A stretch of 64,000 bases of DNA from Rugalucina vietnamica (GCA_964017185.1 OZ024884.1:17427048-17491047), one strand, 5' to 3'. Positions 10,380-22,654 are shown, numbered from the stretch's first letter. The notes: generated by a model not told the origin, from the letters alone. Made by a program: numbers and translations.

Positions 10380-11620
10380 ATGTCAAGAAAAAATAATGAT
10401 AAAATAAACACTCGGAGCAAAAAAGTGGGAAAATTAAAGAGGTATACCTACAAAAGTTCTTCTATATCGGCCTCTGGCGATCCTAAATAGCAGCAAATGG
10501 TGCTTTATGATTGCTTAGTCGTTATTCTATTTGCTGGTATTCAGATAATCAAATATTATGGCTTAAAGTATTAATATTTTGATGAATGCATAGAAAGTAG
10601 TGGAAAATGCGAAAATTTAAATGGTGTAAACATACAAAAAATATTGTTTCTTGGCCTGCTCATAAAGACCTGCAAATTGCGTTAAATGATTGCTGAGACA
10701 ATTATCTTTCGGTGTGAAATCGGAAAAAAATCATATAATTTCAAGTTTTAAAATAAGATTGAAAACATAAATAATTGAAGAAAAATTGATGCTAAAAAAG
10801 AGGTATACCTACAAAATAATCTTGTATCTTGGCCTCTGATGACCTAAAATAGCTGAAAATGGTGTCAAATGATTGGTTGACTTTGTTCTATTAGCTCTAA
10901 GCCATGTATGTAAATAATATGACTCAAAGTGATTATAAGGTTTATCCAGGCATAGAAGATGGAGGAAAAATTCGGAAAAAATAAAGGGGTATACGTACAA
11001 AAGTTCTTGTTTCTAGTCAACCATTGATTATAAAGAGCATAAACATGGCATCAAATAATTGTGCAGACACTTGTCTATTGGTATGTAGTCAGACAAGTTA
11101 ATCAAATTACTTCAAATTTCAACACTATTTTTGAAAAAATAAATACTTATAGAAAAATTGAGGAAACAATGAAGTGGTATACTTTCAAAAGTTCTTATAT
11201 CTCGGACTCTGTCTAACTTAAATAGCTGAAATGGTGTCAAAATTGCTTTGACCTGAAATGGTGTCAAAAATTGCTTTGACTAAGATCAATGTATGCATAA
11301 AATATAGGAAAAATACGTGGTACCAATAAAGGAGCATACATACAAAAGTCCATGTATCATCGTCTCAGATGGCCATAAAGAGCTAAAAGCGGTGTAAAAT
11401 GTTGTCTAAGACAATTGTCTATTGTTATATGTTCAAATAAATTAATCATGTGATTTCAATTTTCAAAAATATTTATAAAAACGTAAATGATAAGAAAAAA
11501 AAGGAAAAAATATAGGAGTATACTTATAAAAGTTAGATATATAAATCGTGTGACTTTAACTGTCAACAATTCCAAGAAATAAGAACAAATTGCGGAAAAA
11601 AGGAATTGACTCCAATATTA
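10380..11620. repeat. Degenerate ~185-bp satellite-like tandem array
   Basis: A recurrent block (ggtatacctacaaaagttct, then a 'tatctcggcctctg'-like segment, then 'aaatagctgaaaatggtgtc' and 'tgattgctgag') begins near 10441, 10623, 10802, 10989, 11176, 11331 and 11515. Spacings are about 182, 179, 187, 187, 155 and 184. The copies are highly diverged, indicating an old array. No gene is visible in it. Confidence 0.7.
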
Positions 11621-12270
11621 CCTATATACCGGCTGCTAAGTGACTTATACGGCTTCAAATGGCTTCCAATTATATGCATTGCTAAGGCACTGCACTGTTG
11701 CCTGTGATATATAGAATAATAATTATAATAACTTATAGTTTCATTTAAATCGGATTAATACTTCGGAAATTTTTAGACAGGACTTATCTCCTACTTAAGC
11801 AAGGTCTATTAACATTAATGTTATATCGAGGTATGCTGGCTGGTGCTAAACTTAATTATGGCGTCCTATTTCATAATTGTTTCAGCAGCTATTTTAAGTT
11901 GAAATAAAATGTAAATGGTTTTGGGTACAGATGAACCGGAACCGTATTTGCAGTTACATGTACAATTAAAGTTTTAAATGGATGAGTTGTCTATATACGT
12001 GTGTTAATACCAATTTCTCTGTTTTTGTGATCCAGAAAATCATCTTAGTTGTTCACCCGTTGTTTGAGTTGGAACAATTAAAATTCAACTCATTTTCACT
12101 CTGATCTTGCACCCAATGCGTGCGTGCCACAGCTACTATCAACGCCTTAAAGGTTGAACAGGTTTATCCTGACTTACACTGCAGTAACATATATATGAAT
12201 ATTTTCCCTATTTCTTTTAGTGGACACTGTATATACATTGTAGTCGCGTTTGTTTAACCAAGCCTCCACG
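11621..12270. other. No recognisable feature
   Basis: AT-rich sequence between the satellite-like array and the trinucleotide tract. No convincing frame, hairpin or repeat was seen. Confidence 0.45.
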
Positions 12271-12273
12271 CAT

Positions 12274-12308
12274 CATCATCTTCTTCATCATCATCATCAT
12301 CATCGTCG

Positions 12309-12371
<63 letters not shown>
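12274..12371. repeat. (CAT)n trinucleotide microsatellite
   Basis: About thirty CAT units with few interruptions (cgtcgt near 12304). The tract translates as polyhistidine on the plus strand and polymethionine on the minus strand, but there is no surrounding gene, so these frames are rejected. Confidence 0.95.
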
Positions 12372-13369
12372 CTTTCATGAACATTCTGCAGGGGTTCAAG
12401 GAAAATCAGACTACAAGTTTAATCGACATTCTGCGTTGGGTGCAAGGTAAAGCCGACTGTGATTTATAGATATTTAAACAAATTTTGAGCGTTATGACTA
12501 GTCATCTTTGAAACATAAGATAATCTACCCAATATTAAAAACATCTAGCAGACATAGAAAAGAAAAGAGTATAGAACGATTATAATCTATATGTTATTGA
12601 CTCAATGAAAAGTTACTAAGTTCACGTAACCATTAACAGACTTCTGTCGGTATTTCAGGCATAGATACTTCTGTTGTGCTCGCTGCCTATGGTTTTGGTT
12701 GGGACTAGCCAGATGGCTACCTTGTTGGCAAAGAGCTTGTCATTCTGCTCTTCGAGTGTGGTGTGGGAAAAATATTTTTTTATGTATTTTCCTTCCCAAC
12801 CGGTGTCTATGTTGGGACTTCAGATTTGATTTCATCAATTCCTGGTCATAGAATCTCAACCATATTGAAAACAGGGCTAATCACAGCCATATTCATTATA
12901 CGCACTCTTTGACATTTGTCAGATGCTTCCATTAGAAATGTATAGAGAAATTGCAATTGAAATTAACACCTACGAGTTTGATCCTAGATTCCTCCACCTG
13001 ATGAAATAATTCAAACCGATTCGGCGGCGGAAGTGTTATGTGGAAAATGACGATGTTAGAAAATACGGTTTTCCAATTATAAAAAATTGCGAAAATCATA
13101 CATTACATGTTCATCACATGCCCTAAAGATCCATGGCTATTGAATTAAATGTGTTCTGGCACTTAATCAATTTTCCGTTTACCAGAATCATAAATAACAC
13201 TTAGAGTAAAGATTAAGATTAAGTTTATCTTTTACAAATATTGAAATTTTAGTGGTGGTTTCTTTTCATTGACGCTTAGAACTTCAACCGGTGCAGGGCC
13301 ATACGCAGTAATATATAAAATAAAATAAAATTAAAAAAAACTAAAACCAGATCTTTTAAGAGCAATGGG

Positions 13370-13490
13370 CATGTAAATAAGAAAGAGGATGGGCCATACC
13401 ATGGATTAGGCTACTTAAGCCACTTGAGATACTTAAACCCTTTAGATTTGGCAACATGGAGCCGAAGAGAATTACTGCACCTTTCAATAG
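13370..13490 (-). repeat. Diverged copy of the ccgcggtatggcc repeat
   Basis: The stretch 'gaggatgggccataccatgg...ggctacttaagcc...gatttggcaacatggagccgaag' is the reverse complement of the segments at about 47985-48160 and 50538-50724. The copy near 50.6 kb shows a 15-bp target duplication, so the family probably moves by retroposition. No promoter boxes or A-rich tail are evident in this copy. Confidence 0.55.
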
Positions 13491-13696
13491 AATAGTATAT
13501 TATCCAAATGGTGTTAAATATATTAAATGTTGGTTAGAAAATGTATCTAAATCGATATACCCCGGGGGCTAATTTGATCTACCTTGCACCCCCAGGGTAA
13601 TTTTTCACGGGTGCCAAATCGTTCATTGAGACCCCAGACCCCATGCATGGTTAGTTGTAGTATGTAATTGCAATTAATACATATCTAAATAATTTT

Positions 13697-13915
13697 GTGA
13701 AGCATACCCTTGCTAAGTTTATTGAGTTACCTGTAAAAATAAAATCAAAAGTAAACATATATTGTAGCGAGTACGTTTTGGGACATCCTGTATATCATAG
13801 AAAGAAAAGCAAAAGAAAAATATTTTATACAAAAAAACAAGCCAGAATCGAGTTCAATATTAAATACGCTAGTGGAGATGCCAATTTACCTATAGAACTG
13901 ACGGCTTTTCTGTAA
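13697..13915 (+). other. Unassigned 72-codon open frame
   Basis: The predicted peptide is basic (many Lys and Arg) with no domain I recognise. Base composition matches the non-coding surroundings and no clear acceptor or donor defines an exon. Listed only because it is among the longer frames in a bare 1-kb stretch; it may well be chance. Confidence 0.12.
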
Positions 13916-14636
13916 CTAGCATCTAGTAAAAATACAACATGAAGTATAGGGAAAATCCCGCCCACATTTGCAAACTCTTGGCGTGAGTCTCTATGGTAAA
14001 TTATGACTTCGTTACGTTTATTTATCCAATCAATAATTAAACGCAACGTAACGTTTTCCCGACGTTACCGTTTAACCTTGACAACATCTTTATTATGAAC
14101 ATTGGCACGGATATCAAATGGATTAGAATATACATGTAATAGAGTCTAACATGAAACCGGTTAGCCAACATTGAATTTCTTTGGTAAATTTGATAATTTG
14201 TTCTAAATAATAATATATTTATATATTACCTTGGTGATTGATTAGACGCTAAACTCGCATCGGGAATTTCATCTGCAGCCATAAGTCTGAAAAGGACAAA
14301 ACATAAAAATTATCCGTGTACAACAAGCATGCTTTACATAAAAAAATTCATTTAAAATTGTTAAATTAGGGGCAACAAAACCTACCGTCTGGCCAGAATA
14401 ATTTTGCGTATGTTTTGGTCAACGTTTAGCTTTTTACAGTTAAGGGTTTGGTCACACTATCACTTACGGATACTTATGATATCAAAGACAGCAATGTGTC
14501 TCAAAACAGTAATCAAAATATTGCAGTTTCAATTAAAAAGTTGATAATACAAAAGTCAAGTGGCAGCCGTTCTCTTTATTTAAAATATTGATTCTGGATA
14601 ATTGTCAAAATTAAAATGTAAATGAAATGTATTTTA

Positions 14637-15235
14637 TTACAATTTAGGAGACATTTGGCCTAGGGGATTTTTAAGGCCTAGTATCGGCCTCATGTGTTGG
14701 TAAAAATGAATTTTGGAATTTTGAGGATAAAGGTATTGCAAATAGCAGGTATACTTCCCTGCTTATAAATTCTAGCATAACCACCACATTCAAATTACAT
14801 ATGTTGCCATGGCAACGCCCCGAAAAGCATAGAAATACCACTTTTTTGCAATTTTGGGTCTATTTTTCACCATTCAACATCATTTTTAACTACCGGCCCA
14901 CTCGACAAACAATTTCTTATTATGAAATAATTATGAAATATCGTCCAGTGATATTGTATGCTAAGTATCATTTTGTTCGTCGTGTGGGCTGGCACTTAAA
15001 GATAAAAAAAATGTGTTCCGAAATGGTAAAAAATGGACCAAAAAGTACAAAATGTGCTCTATCTATGGTTCCTCTGGGCATTGCCATGGTAATGAAGTAT
15101 TTGTTCTTGTTTTTAATAAATGAGACATATGGCTGTTTTAAGGAATAGTTTTCTCACCTACATTCCAAAATGTCTATTTTTTAGCAAAATCTGAGGCCAA
15201 AATCAGGCGTTAAATGCCCTAAAAGTGAATTGTAA
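14637..15235 (+). repeat. Dispersed inverted-end element, second copy of the outer host at 50.4-54.5 kb
   Basis: Shares with 53995-54544 (opposite strand) a near-collinear ~560-bp body: ggcctcatgtgttggtaaaa, gttgccatggcaacgcc, gtcgtgtgggctggcactta, and an end at gcgttaaatgcccta. Within the body, two segments containing 'ccatggcaacgcc' and 'gggcattgccatgg' are inverted to each other, as are the two 'tcgtcgtgtgggc'-type segments, so the element is largely palindromic. The open frame at 14801-15148 is a by-product of this structure. Confidence 0.7.
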
Positions 15236-15504
15236 AATATCTGAATTTCGTCATTCAAATGAATTCTTACGAACACCACGTGTAACAAATCCAATCAAAA
15301 TGATATCGCAATAATGATTGCAATTGTAAATATGCTTTCTGCGATGTTCCGAACATATTTCAATTGTTTTATGCTTTAGTGTGATTTCACGAAATGAGCT
15401 GTAAATGTACTTTTAAGGTTTTAAATTAGTCCATTTTCTATTTAAGGTAAATTATCTTACTGGTAACTTGATAATGTAATATAATAACACAATTCCATTA
15501 CAAG

Positions 15505-15577
15505 TCTCTATGGCCGTGATAGTTAGGCTCCTGCCAAGAAATCCGAATGTTGCAGGTTCGAATCCAAGCGTTGTCAT
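15505..15577 (+). repeat. tRNA-like sequence (SINE head or tRNA pseudogene)
   Basis: An A-box-like 'tggccgtgatagttagg' is followed 40 nt later by a good B box, ggttcgaatcc. The acceptor stem does not pair convincingly, so this is not called as a functional tRNA. It abuts the left hairpin of the agctcacctgagc element at 15588. Confidence 0.45.
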
Positions 15578-16195
15578 TTTTTATAGCTCACCTGAGCCGA
15601 AGGCTCACAGGTGAGCTTATGGTATAACCATGCTCCGGCGTCCGGCGTCCGGCGTCCGTCCGTCGTCCGTCCGTCAACAATTTCAAAGATCTTCTCCTCT
15701 TAATCCTCTTGGCCAATCAAAGCCAAATTTCATAAGCATCCAAAGGAAGGGGGAACGAAAGTTTGTATAAATGGCCCAGGTCACATAACCAAGATGGCCG
15801 CCATGGCTATAAATACCAAAAACCTTTAAAAATATTTTACTCCAGAACCAGAAGGCCTTTGACTTTGAAACTTGGCATGAAGCATCAAGCAATGGAGCTT
15901 TACAAAGTTTATATAATTCATGACCCTGGAATGACCTTTACCTTATTTTACAGCAAGGTCAGCTTAGGCCGCCCATGCATTGAAATTTGAAAAAAAGGAA
16001 AATGTCATTTATTGGCACAAAAATTGCTAGGAATGAGCAAATGGACAGAAGATTTATGTTCATGAAAATGTTTTGGACCCAGAGGGTTGTCTGCTCCTGC
16101 CGTGGGGCTATATACATGTGTATGACCATACTATTCAAACATCTTCTTCTCTGTAACCCCTTGGCCGATCAAAGCCAAACTTTAGTTAAGTTAAG

Positions 16196-16358
16196 GTAAC
16201 TGAGTGGCCACCTATTGGGAAAATAGTTGCTCATTCGGCTATATGTTTCATGGTATAAGTACCTGATTGTTGGTTTGGTTTTTTCCCACCTCGGTTTTTG
16301 GAGTGGGAATCTTTTTCTGATTGCGCCTTTTCCTGATCTTTGCCTACTTGTACCTTTT
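16196..16358 (+). repeat. Dispersed repeat D1, partial copy 2
   Basis: Matches copy 1 in the opposite orientation through 'cacctattgggaaaatagtt', 'cccacctcggtttttggag' and 'tgattgcgccttttcctgat'. It lies inside element copy 1 and interrupts its core, so it inserted later. Confidence 0.65.
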
Positions 16359-16583
16359 TATGTGGAGCATTCTTAGGAAGAGTGGAGCATTCTTAGGAAG
16401 AGTGAATGAAAATTTATATAAATGGTCAAGGTCACATGACCAAGATGGCCGCCAACACTATAAATAGCAAAAACATTTAAAAAATCTTCTTCTCCAGAAC
16501 CAGAAGGCCTATGATTTTGAAACTTGGCATGAAGCATCAGACAATAGAGCTCTACACAGTTTGTATAAATCATGACATGACAT

Positions 16584-16821
16584 TTCAGATACCTTCAGCA
16601 AGTACAAATGCCTATTTACACAGTTTCTTCCCCCAGACCATTAGAGATTGGAATGAACTTCCTGATTCTCTGATCTCCTCTGCTGAACTGTCAGATGGTT
16701 GTGTGTCTAAATTTACTTCTCTTGTGAGAGCTTGGGACTAATCCCCTCCGGTCAAGCCCCATCCCCCTGGTGTGGTATTGTCAGTTTGACGTTTCACCAG
16801 TAAACTATTCTGATTCTGATT
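16584..16821 (+). mobile_element. 5'-truncated LINE 3' end (CR1/L2/Jockey-like)
   Basis: The frame ending at 16741 encodes SFFPQTIRDWNELPDSL and a short C-terminus. This is the conserved tail of many CR1, L2 and Jockey-group reverse-transcriptase proteins. It is followed by a ~80-bp 3' UTR and a short attctg repeat tail (about 16806-16821). A short 'catgac' flanks both sides where the host element would read through, consistent with a target duplication. Only about 50 codons remain. Confidence 0.7.
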
Positions 16822-17136
16822 CATGACCCTTGGATGACCCTGACCTATATACGGCAAGGTCAACTAGGGTTACCCATGCATTTGAATCGGGGGAAATTGT
16901 AAAATGTCATTTAAAGGGCAAAACTTGTAGTAAATGGCAAATGGACTGAATTTTTATGATTTGAAAACGAAATTGACTCCAGGGTTTGCCCTGTCCTGGG
17001 GTTATATACATGTTTATTACCATTCTAGTCAAACAAGTTTATTTGTTTATGTCTCAGGTCTCAGGTGAGCGTTTACAGGACCATTGTTCTCTGGTTAATT
17101 ATTTCTATTAATGCAAATTATATTTATATTTCATAA

Positions 17137-17409
17137 ATTATAGAACTCATAACAAGGCCCGATAATTTCATTGTCAGGCGAAACCTTCACTTTACAATTG
17201 GAAACATCTGAAACCTGACCAACGAAGACATACAGTCTATAACAGCAGCCGAGAGAGAAAACTGCGAGCGTCTTGTCCTTAGAATTGAACGGCAATACTG
17301 GCAAATCGACATTGCTGTCGACGAAGTACAGGAGCCACTTGTCCTTTGCCTAGGAAAGACCGGCTCCGTGGCCGAATTCAGCGATCCAGACACTGCAAAT
17401 GGCGACTAA
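17137..17409 (+). pseudogene. Unrecognised coding-like frame with one internal stop
   Basis: A 90-codon frame ends at TAA 17407-17409 and is broken only by TGA at 17209-17211. The part after the stop (65 codons) begins NLTNEDIQSITAAERENC and is rich in Glu, Asp, Arg and Ile, with higher GC than its surroundings, as expected of coding DNA. I do not recognise the family. It sits in the ~430-bp gap between two agctcacctgagc elements in inverted orientation. It may be a decayed gene, a captured exon, or a short exon starting after 17211. Confidence 0.35.
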
Positions 17410-17523
17410 GTTTCGCTGATTTGTATCTGCCGAAATGAAATGAATAAGATGTTGTAAAATCAATAAATTATGAAAAGTAAAACAATAATTATATAATCCA
17501 AAATAAAATAATACTGTAGAACC

Positions 17524-20500
17524 AGAGGACCAATGGTCCTGTAAACGCTCACCTGAAACCTGAGATATATACCACTAAACTTGTTTGACAAGAATGGTAA
17601 TATACATGTATATAACCCCAGGGCCATGTCAGAGCAACCCCTGGAGTCATTATTTCTTTTTGAAAACATAAAACTTCAGTCCATTTGCCAATTTACTGCA
17701 AGTTTTGCCCTTCAAATGACATTTAAACAATTTTCTCCATTCAAATGCATGGGCGACCTAAGTTGATCTTGTCGTAAAATAGGTCAAGGTCATCCAAGGG
17801 TCACGATTTATATAAACTTTGTAGAGCTCCATTGCCTGATGCTTCATGCCAAGTTTCAAAATCATAGGCCTTCTGGTTCTGGAGAAAAAGATTTTAAAAG
17901 GTTTTTGCTATTTAAAGCCATGGCAGCCATCTTGGCAGGTACTTCATACTCCCGGTCCCGAAATGTATCCAGGCATGTGCACATACTGTTTTACTCTAAA
18001 GAAAGCACATCTGATTATTTGTCCTGTGTTTATAAGAGCGTCTAATTTCGGGACACGGAGTATGAAGTACGAAGCCAAATAGCAAACATGTATTTTGTAT
18101 GGGCCAAAAATTTCGGGACAATCATAGCTTTATAGGGCAGGTATTTAGGGATTGTGTCACACATTTGTACATTTGATGCTGGTGTCTACGTAGCTATCTG
18201 GCAGTTAAGTTGCGTGAGTTGTGTAAGTTGTAATAGTTACCTTTGTTAGGACGACATAAACGAAATGTAGATGGAAAAAGCTATAAATAACAGAAATTTT
18301 TGCGTATTGTCATCATGTTTTAAGGCCTTACGATAGTCCTGAAGCTCTAACTATTCCTTTCCAAGGAAACGGCCGCCAAACATACGTATGATAGACCACT
18401 ATTGTAAGTTAAGCTCTGTAAGTTGTCATAGCTGACAGTGATAAAAGATAAGTTCATTAAGTTGGTCAAATGCATGGGCGACCTAAGTTGATCTTGTCGT
18501 AAAATAGGTCAAGGTCATCCCAGGGTCATGATTTATACAAACTTTGTAGAGCTCCAGTCACTGATGCTTCACACCAAGTTTCAAAATCATTGGCCTTCTG
18601 GTTCTCGAGAAGAAGATTTTTAAAGGTTTTTTTTTTCTATTGATAGCCATGGCGGCCTCTTGGTCATGTGACCTTGACCATTTATATAAAATTTCTTTCC
18701 CCCTTCCCAAGGATGCTCCATATGAAGTTTGGCTTCGATTGGCCAAGCGGTTTCAGGGCCCTGGAGAAAAGATGTTTCATTATTATGGAAATATACATGT
18801 ATCTAGCCCCAGTGCAGGGGCAGACAACCCCCAAGGGGCTAAAATTTTCCATTAACATTAAACTTCTGTCCATTTGCCTATTCCCAAAAAGTTTTACCCA
18901 TTAAATAGCATTTTACCATTTTTTCCCATTCAAATGCATTGACAACCTTAGTTGACCTTGCCGTAAAATAGGTCAAGGTCATCCCAGGGTCATGATTTAC
19001 ATGTATATAAACTATGTAGAGCTCTAGTCACTGATGCTTCACATCAAGTTTCAAAATCATTGGCCTTCTGGTTCTTGAGAAGAAGATTTTTAAATGTTTT
19101 TTTTTTCTATTTATAGCAATGGCGGCCATCTTGGTCATGTGACCTTGACCATTTATATAAACTTTCTTTCCCCCTTCCCAAGGATGCTCCATATGAAGTT
19201 TGGCTTTGATTGGCCAAGCAGTTTCAGGGGAGAAGATGTTTCATTATTATGGAAATATACATGTATATAACCCCAGGGCAGGGGCAGACAACCCCAAGGG
19301 ACTAAAATTTTCCATTAACATTAATCTTCTGTCCATTTGCCTATTCCCAGTAAGTTTTACCTATTAAATAGCATTTTACCATTTTTTCCCATTCAAATGC
19401 ATTGGCGAACTTAGTTGACCTTGTCGTAAAATAGGTCAAGGTCATCCCAGGGTCATGATTTATATATACTTTGTAGAGCTCCAGTCACTGATGCTTCACA
19501 CCAAGTTTCAAAATCATTGGCCTTCTGGTTCTCGAGAAGAAGATTTTTAAAGGTTTTTTCTATTTAAAGCCATGGCGGCCATCTTGGTCATGTGACCTTG
19601 ACCATTTATATAAACTTTCTTTCCCCCTTCCCAAGGATGCTCCATATGAAGTTTTGCTTTGATTAGCCAAGCGGTTTCAGGGGAGAAGATTTTTCATTAT
19701 TATGGAAATATACATGTATATAGCCCCAGGGCAGGGGCAGACAACCCCCCAGGGGCTAAAATTTACCATTAACATTAATCTTCTGTCCATTTGCCTATTA
19801 CCAGTAAGTTTTACCCATTAAATAGCATTTTACCATTTTTTCCCATTCAAATGCATTGGCGACCTTAGTTGACCTTGCCGGAAAATAGGTCAAGGTCATC
19901 CCAGGGTCATGATTTATATATACTTTGTAGAGCTCCAGTCACTAATGCTTCACACCAAGTTTCAAAATCATTGGCCTTCTGGTTCTCGAGAAGGAGATTT
20001 TTAAATGTTTTTTTTTTTCTATTTATAGCCATGGCGGCCATCTTGGTCATGTGACCTTGACCATTTATATAAACTTTCTTTCCCCCTTCCCATGGATGCT
20101 CCATATGAAGTTTGGCTTTGATTGGCCAAGCGGTGTTTCAGAGGAAAAGATGTTTCATTATTATGGAAATATACGTGTATATAGCCCCAGGGCAGGGGCA
20201 GACAACCCCCCAGGGGCTAAAATTTTCCATTAACATTTATTTAATCTTCTGTCCATTTGCCTATTCCCCGTAAGTTTTACCCATTAAATAGCATTTTACC
20301 ATTTTTTCCCCATTCAAATGCATTGGCGACCTAAGTTGACCTTGCCGTAAAATAGGTCAAGGTCATCCTAGGGTCATTATTTATATAAATTATGATAGGC
20401 CCACATCCCCGATGCTACATTATACCAAGTTTCGTGGAAATTGGCCCACTGGTTCTGGAGAAAAAGAATTTTAAAAGTTTTTGCTATTTATAGCCATGGC

Positions 20501-20716
20501 GGCCATCACGGTCATGTGACCTGGACCATTTATATAAACTTTCGTTCCCCCTTCCTAAGGATGCTCTACATGAAGTTTGGCTTTGATTGGCCATGCGGTT
20601 TCAGAGGAGAAGATCTTTGAAGTTGTGAACGACGGACGGACGACGGACGACGGACGGACGACGGAGCATGGGTATACTATAAGCTCAACTGTGAGCCTTC
20701 TGCTCAGGTGAGCTAA
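17524..20716 (-). mobile_element. agctcacctgagc element, copy 2, with amplified core
   Basis: Starts at 'agaggaccaatggtcctgta...gctcacctga' (inverse of the right end of copy 1) and ends at 'gagccttctgctcaggtgagct' near 20716. It contains five core units; the motif gccatggcggcc or a close variant lies at 18646, 19116, 19569, 20028 and 20493 (period 453-470), plus a separated first unit at about 17742-17938. A 140-bp hairpin (17938-18077) and other sequence up to about 18466 interrupt it. Open frames in these units recur with the period and are not genes. Confidence 0.8.
17938..18077. repeat. Hairpin MITE inside copy 2
   Basis: ggtacttcatactcc at 17938 is matched by ggagtatgaagtac near 18070, with a second nested match, cccgaaat versus atttcggg. 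About 30 bp of inverted ends enclose ~80 bp. It interrupts the tandem core of the larger element, so it is a younger insertion. Confidence 0.6.
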
Positions 20717-20767
20717 CAATCGAAAGCAAATATGTGTTTCAAAGAATGGCTTTCTTCGACCAAAAAG

Positions 20768-20850
20768 AAAATTAGATTAATGGGATTCGAACCCGGGAAC
20801 TTCGTCCTTGCAATCCAGTATCACATCCACTGCGCCATGGCTGCATATAT
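20768..20850 (-). repeat. tRNA-like sequence (SINE head or tRNA pseudogene)
   Basis: On the minus strand an A-box-like tggcgcagtgga is followed by a B box ggttcgaatccc about 40 nt later. The T-arm is nearly intact but the acceptor arms do not pair, so a functional tRNA is not supported. Confidence 0.45.
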
Positions 20851-21061
20851 TTGAGGACAGATTAATAAATGCTTTAGCGATACTCTGTGACAAAGGTAGG
20901 TAAATACATTTTAACGCGCTTTTTCCGATTACAGTGGACTCGCCCAGGAGGTCATGGCTCAGGGGTCAAAATCGCACTATACATGCAAGATACATGTGAG
21001 AAGAGAATTCGCCAAAGAATTTCGCAGAATTAGTCAAATGCACGTTTGTTTTTCTGGAATA

Positions 21062-21135
21062 ATACTAATAATAAAATAAATAAATAAATAAATAAATAGT
21101 AATAATAATAATAAGAATAATAATAATAATAATTA
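21062..21135. repeat. (AATA)n and (AAT)n simple repeats
   Basis: AAATA and AAT units with minor interruptions. Confidence 0.9.
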
Positions 21136-21213
21136 TAACTGTTATCATAATAATAATATGACCCTTACAAATTTCTGTTTGCAATTGCAATGAATTAACT
21201 CGTCCTTCTTACA

Positions 21214-21540
21214 ATGTTGATATCTCAATATAAAGATTACTGAGCAGCGATGTGAATGTTATCCATCTGTAAATATCTCAATTTAAAAATTATTGTGCAA
21301 CGATGCGAATGCTATCCATCTGTTGATATCTCAATATAAAGATTACTGCGCAACGATGCATTCTCAATATAACGATGCGAATGGTATCCATCTATTGATA
21401 TTTCAATATAAAGATTACTGTGCAACGAAGCGAAAGTTATTCATCTGCTGTTATCTCAATGTAAAGATAATAGAGCAACGATGCGAATATTGATATATCA
21501 ATATAAAATTACTCAGCAACGATGCGAAAATTATTCATCT
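21214..21540. repeat. ~61-bp minisatellite
   Basis: Units of about 61 bp share 'atatctcaatataaagatta', 'tgcaacgatgcgaatg' and 'ttatccatctg'. Five to six diverged copies are present, one of them truncated. Open frames through it reflect the repeat. Confidence 0.8.
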
Positions 21541-21541
21541 G

Positions 21542-21578
<37 letters not shown>

Positions 21579-21586
21579 TGTGTGTT
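21541..21586. repeat. (CT)n(GT)n dinucleotide repeat
   Basis: A run of ct units switches to gt units directly after the minisatellite. Confidence 0.95.
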
Positions 21587-22654
21587 CCTATGTACCCATG
21601 TTCTTACTTTGAAGGGAACTTTTACTGTATACGTTAACATAGAATGCATAACTATGGCGATAGTATTCACAATTTACCTTATGACTGCAATGTTAATCAT
21701 GGGGAAATATTTTTCATACCTTACTGCATGCTCGGTGTCTAGGGCAGTTATGCAGGTAGAGAAAATACTTTCACACCTGCCTAGAGGTAAGGAAAGTACT
21801 TTCCTTACCCCCAGATCGGTGGTGAAAGTGACTTTCCTACCTTCTGACAGCTGGTGTATAAAAATGCAGTAAAGCGTGGGCATGCCATTCCGATACAGAC
21901 TTCACCAACGTAATTGCTTTTACTTCCATGCAAAAAAACTACGTCATCAACGAGTGTTGAAACAAGGAACTTACCATGACCAGTGCACATGCATATCGAT
22001 TGCTGTGCACTGATCGGACTGGGCAGTTACACTGAGCTGAGAAAATTGGTTTCTGGTTCTCATATTATTGTTAGTGGGTTAATGTTGTTAAAGTGCAAGA
22101 ACAATGAACCAGGAACCAATTTCACACATTTTTGCATTGCGATTATGTTTATGATAAACGACCAGCTGTATCCCTTAAATACAGTTGGGCATTTGTACAC
22201 TGGTCCCCTAACTTACTATGGGGATTTTAGAAAGTTAGGTCCATTGGTTTCAAACCGTGCATTACAAACCTACACACGCTATATATACTTATCAGAAAAT
22301 CATTACGAAATGGTATTACGTTTTAGCATATAAAAGAAAAGGTAATTTATATTTGCTCTCCCAGTTTGTAAATTGTTTTAATAAAAGATAATTTATATTG
22401 TTGATTAGACAATTTGAGAAAGAAACGGTCATTACAAAATAAAAAATAGGTTTCAAAATGTTTTAAATGCACAAGGGAAGATACTCCATTCTGATCTATT
22501 TTTGACGATAGCGACGCGGTACAGTTAACAAGCCTCCTCGTTTTGCACGAGCAGTGTTCGGTCAATAGTTACACCGCGAGAAAAGTCACTTTACCGGTGT
22601 TCATTATCGTTGTGTAGATCTTAAAAACTAAAATTTCACTCAGTGGGGTCATAA

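Larger units (their letters stand above)
15588..17097 (+). mobile_element. agctcacctgagc element, copy 1
   Basis: The left end is a hairpin (agctcacctgagccgaaggctcacaggtgagct, 15588-15620) followed by CCGTCC-rich short repeats. The right end is 'ctcaggtgagcgtttacaggaccattg...ctctggtt' near 17055-17097. The core holds copies of the ~450-bp unit with 'aagatggccgcca', 'ccagaaccagaaggcc' and 'ttgaaacttggcatgaagcat'. Two later insertions split it: a D1 piece at about 16196-16358 and a LINE 3' end at about 16584-16821. Open frames inside it belong to the repeat. The architecture of fixed ends around a tandem core resembles non-autonomous bivalve elements, but the class is not proved. Confidence 0.75.

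Noticed and set aside
12217-12450. Polyhistidine / polymethionine frames
   Set aside because: They are translations of the (CAT)n microsatellite with no gene context.
14801-15148. 115-codon plus-strand frame
   Set aside because: It lies wholly inside the dispersed element also present at 53995-54544, where the frame is not conserved.
18640-20233. Recurrent frames in both strands
   Set aside because: They repeat with the 453-470-bp core unit and contain unit-specific stops; repeat artefacts.
20768-20850. Functional tRNA gene
   Set aside because: A and B boxes are present but the acceptor and other stems do not pair; more likely a SINE head or pseudogene.
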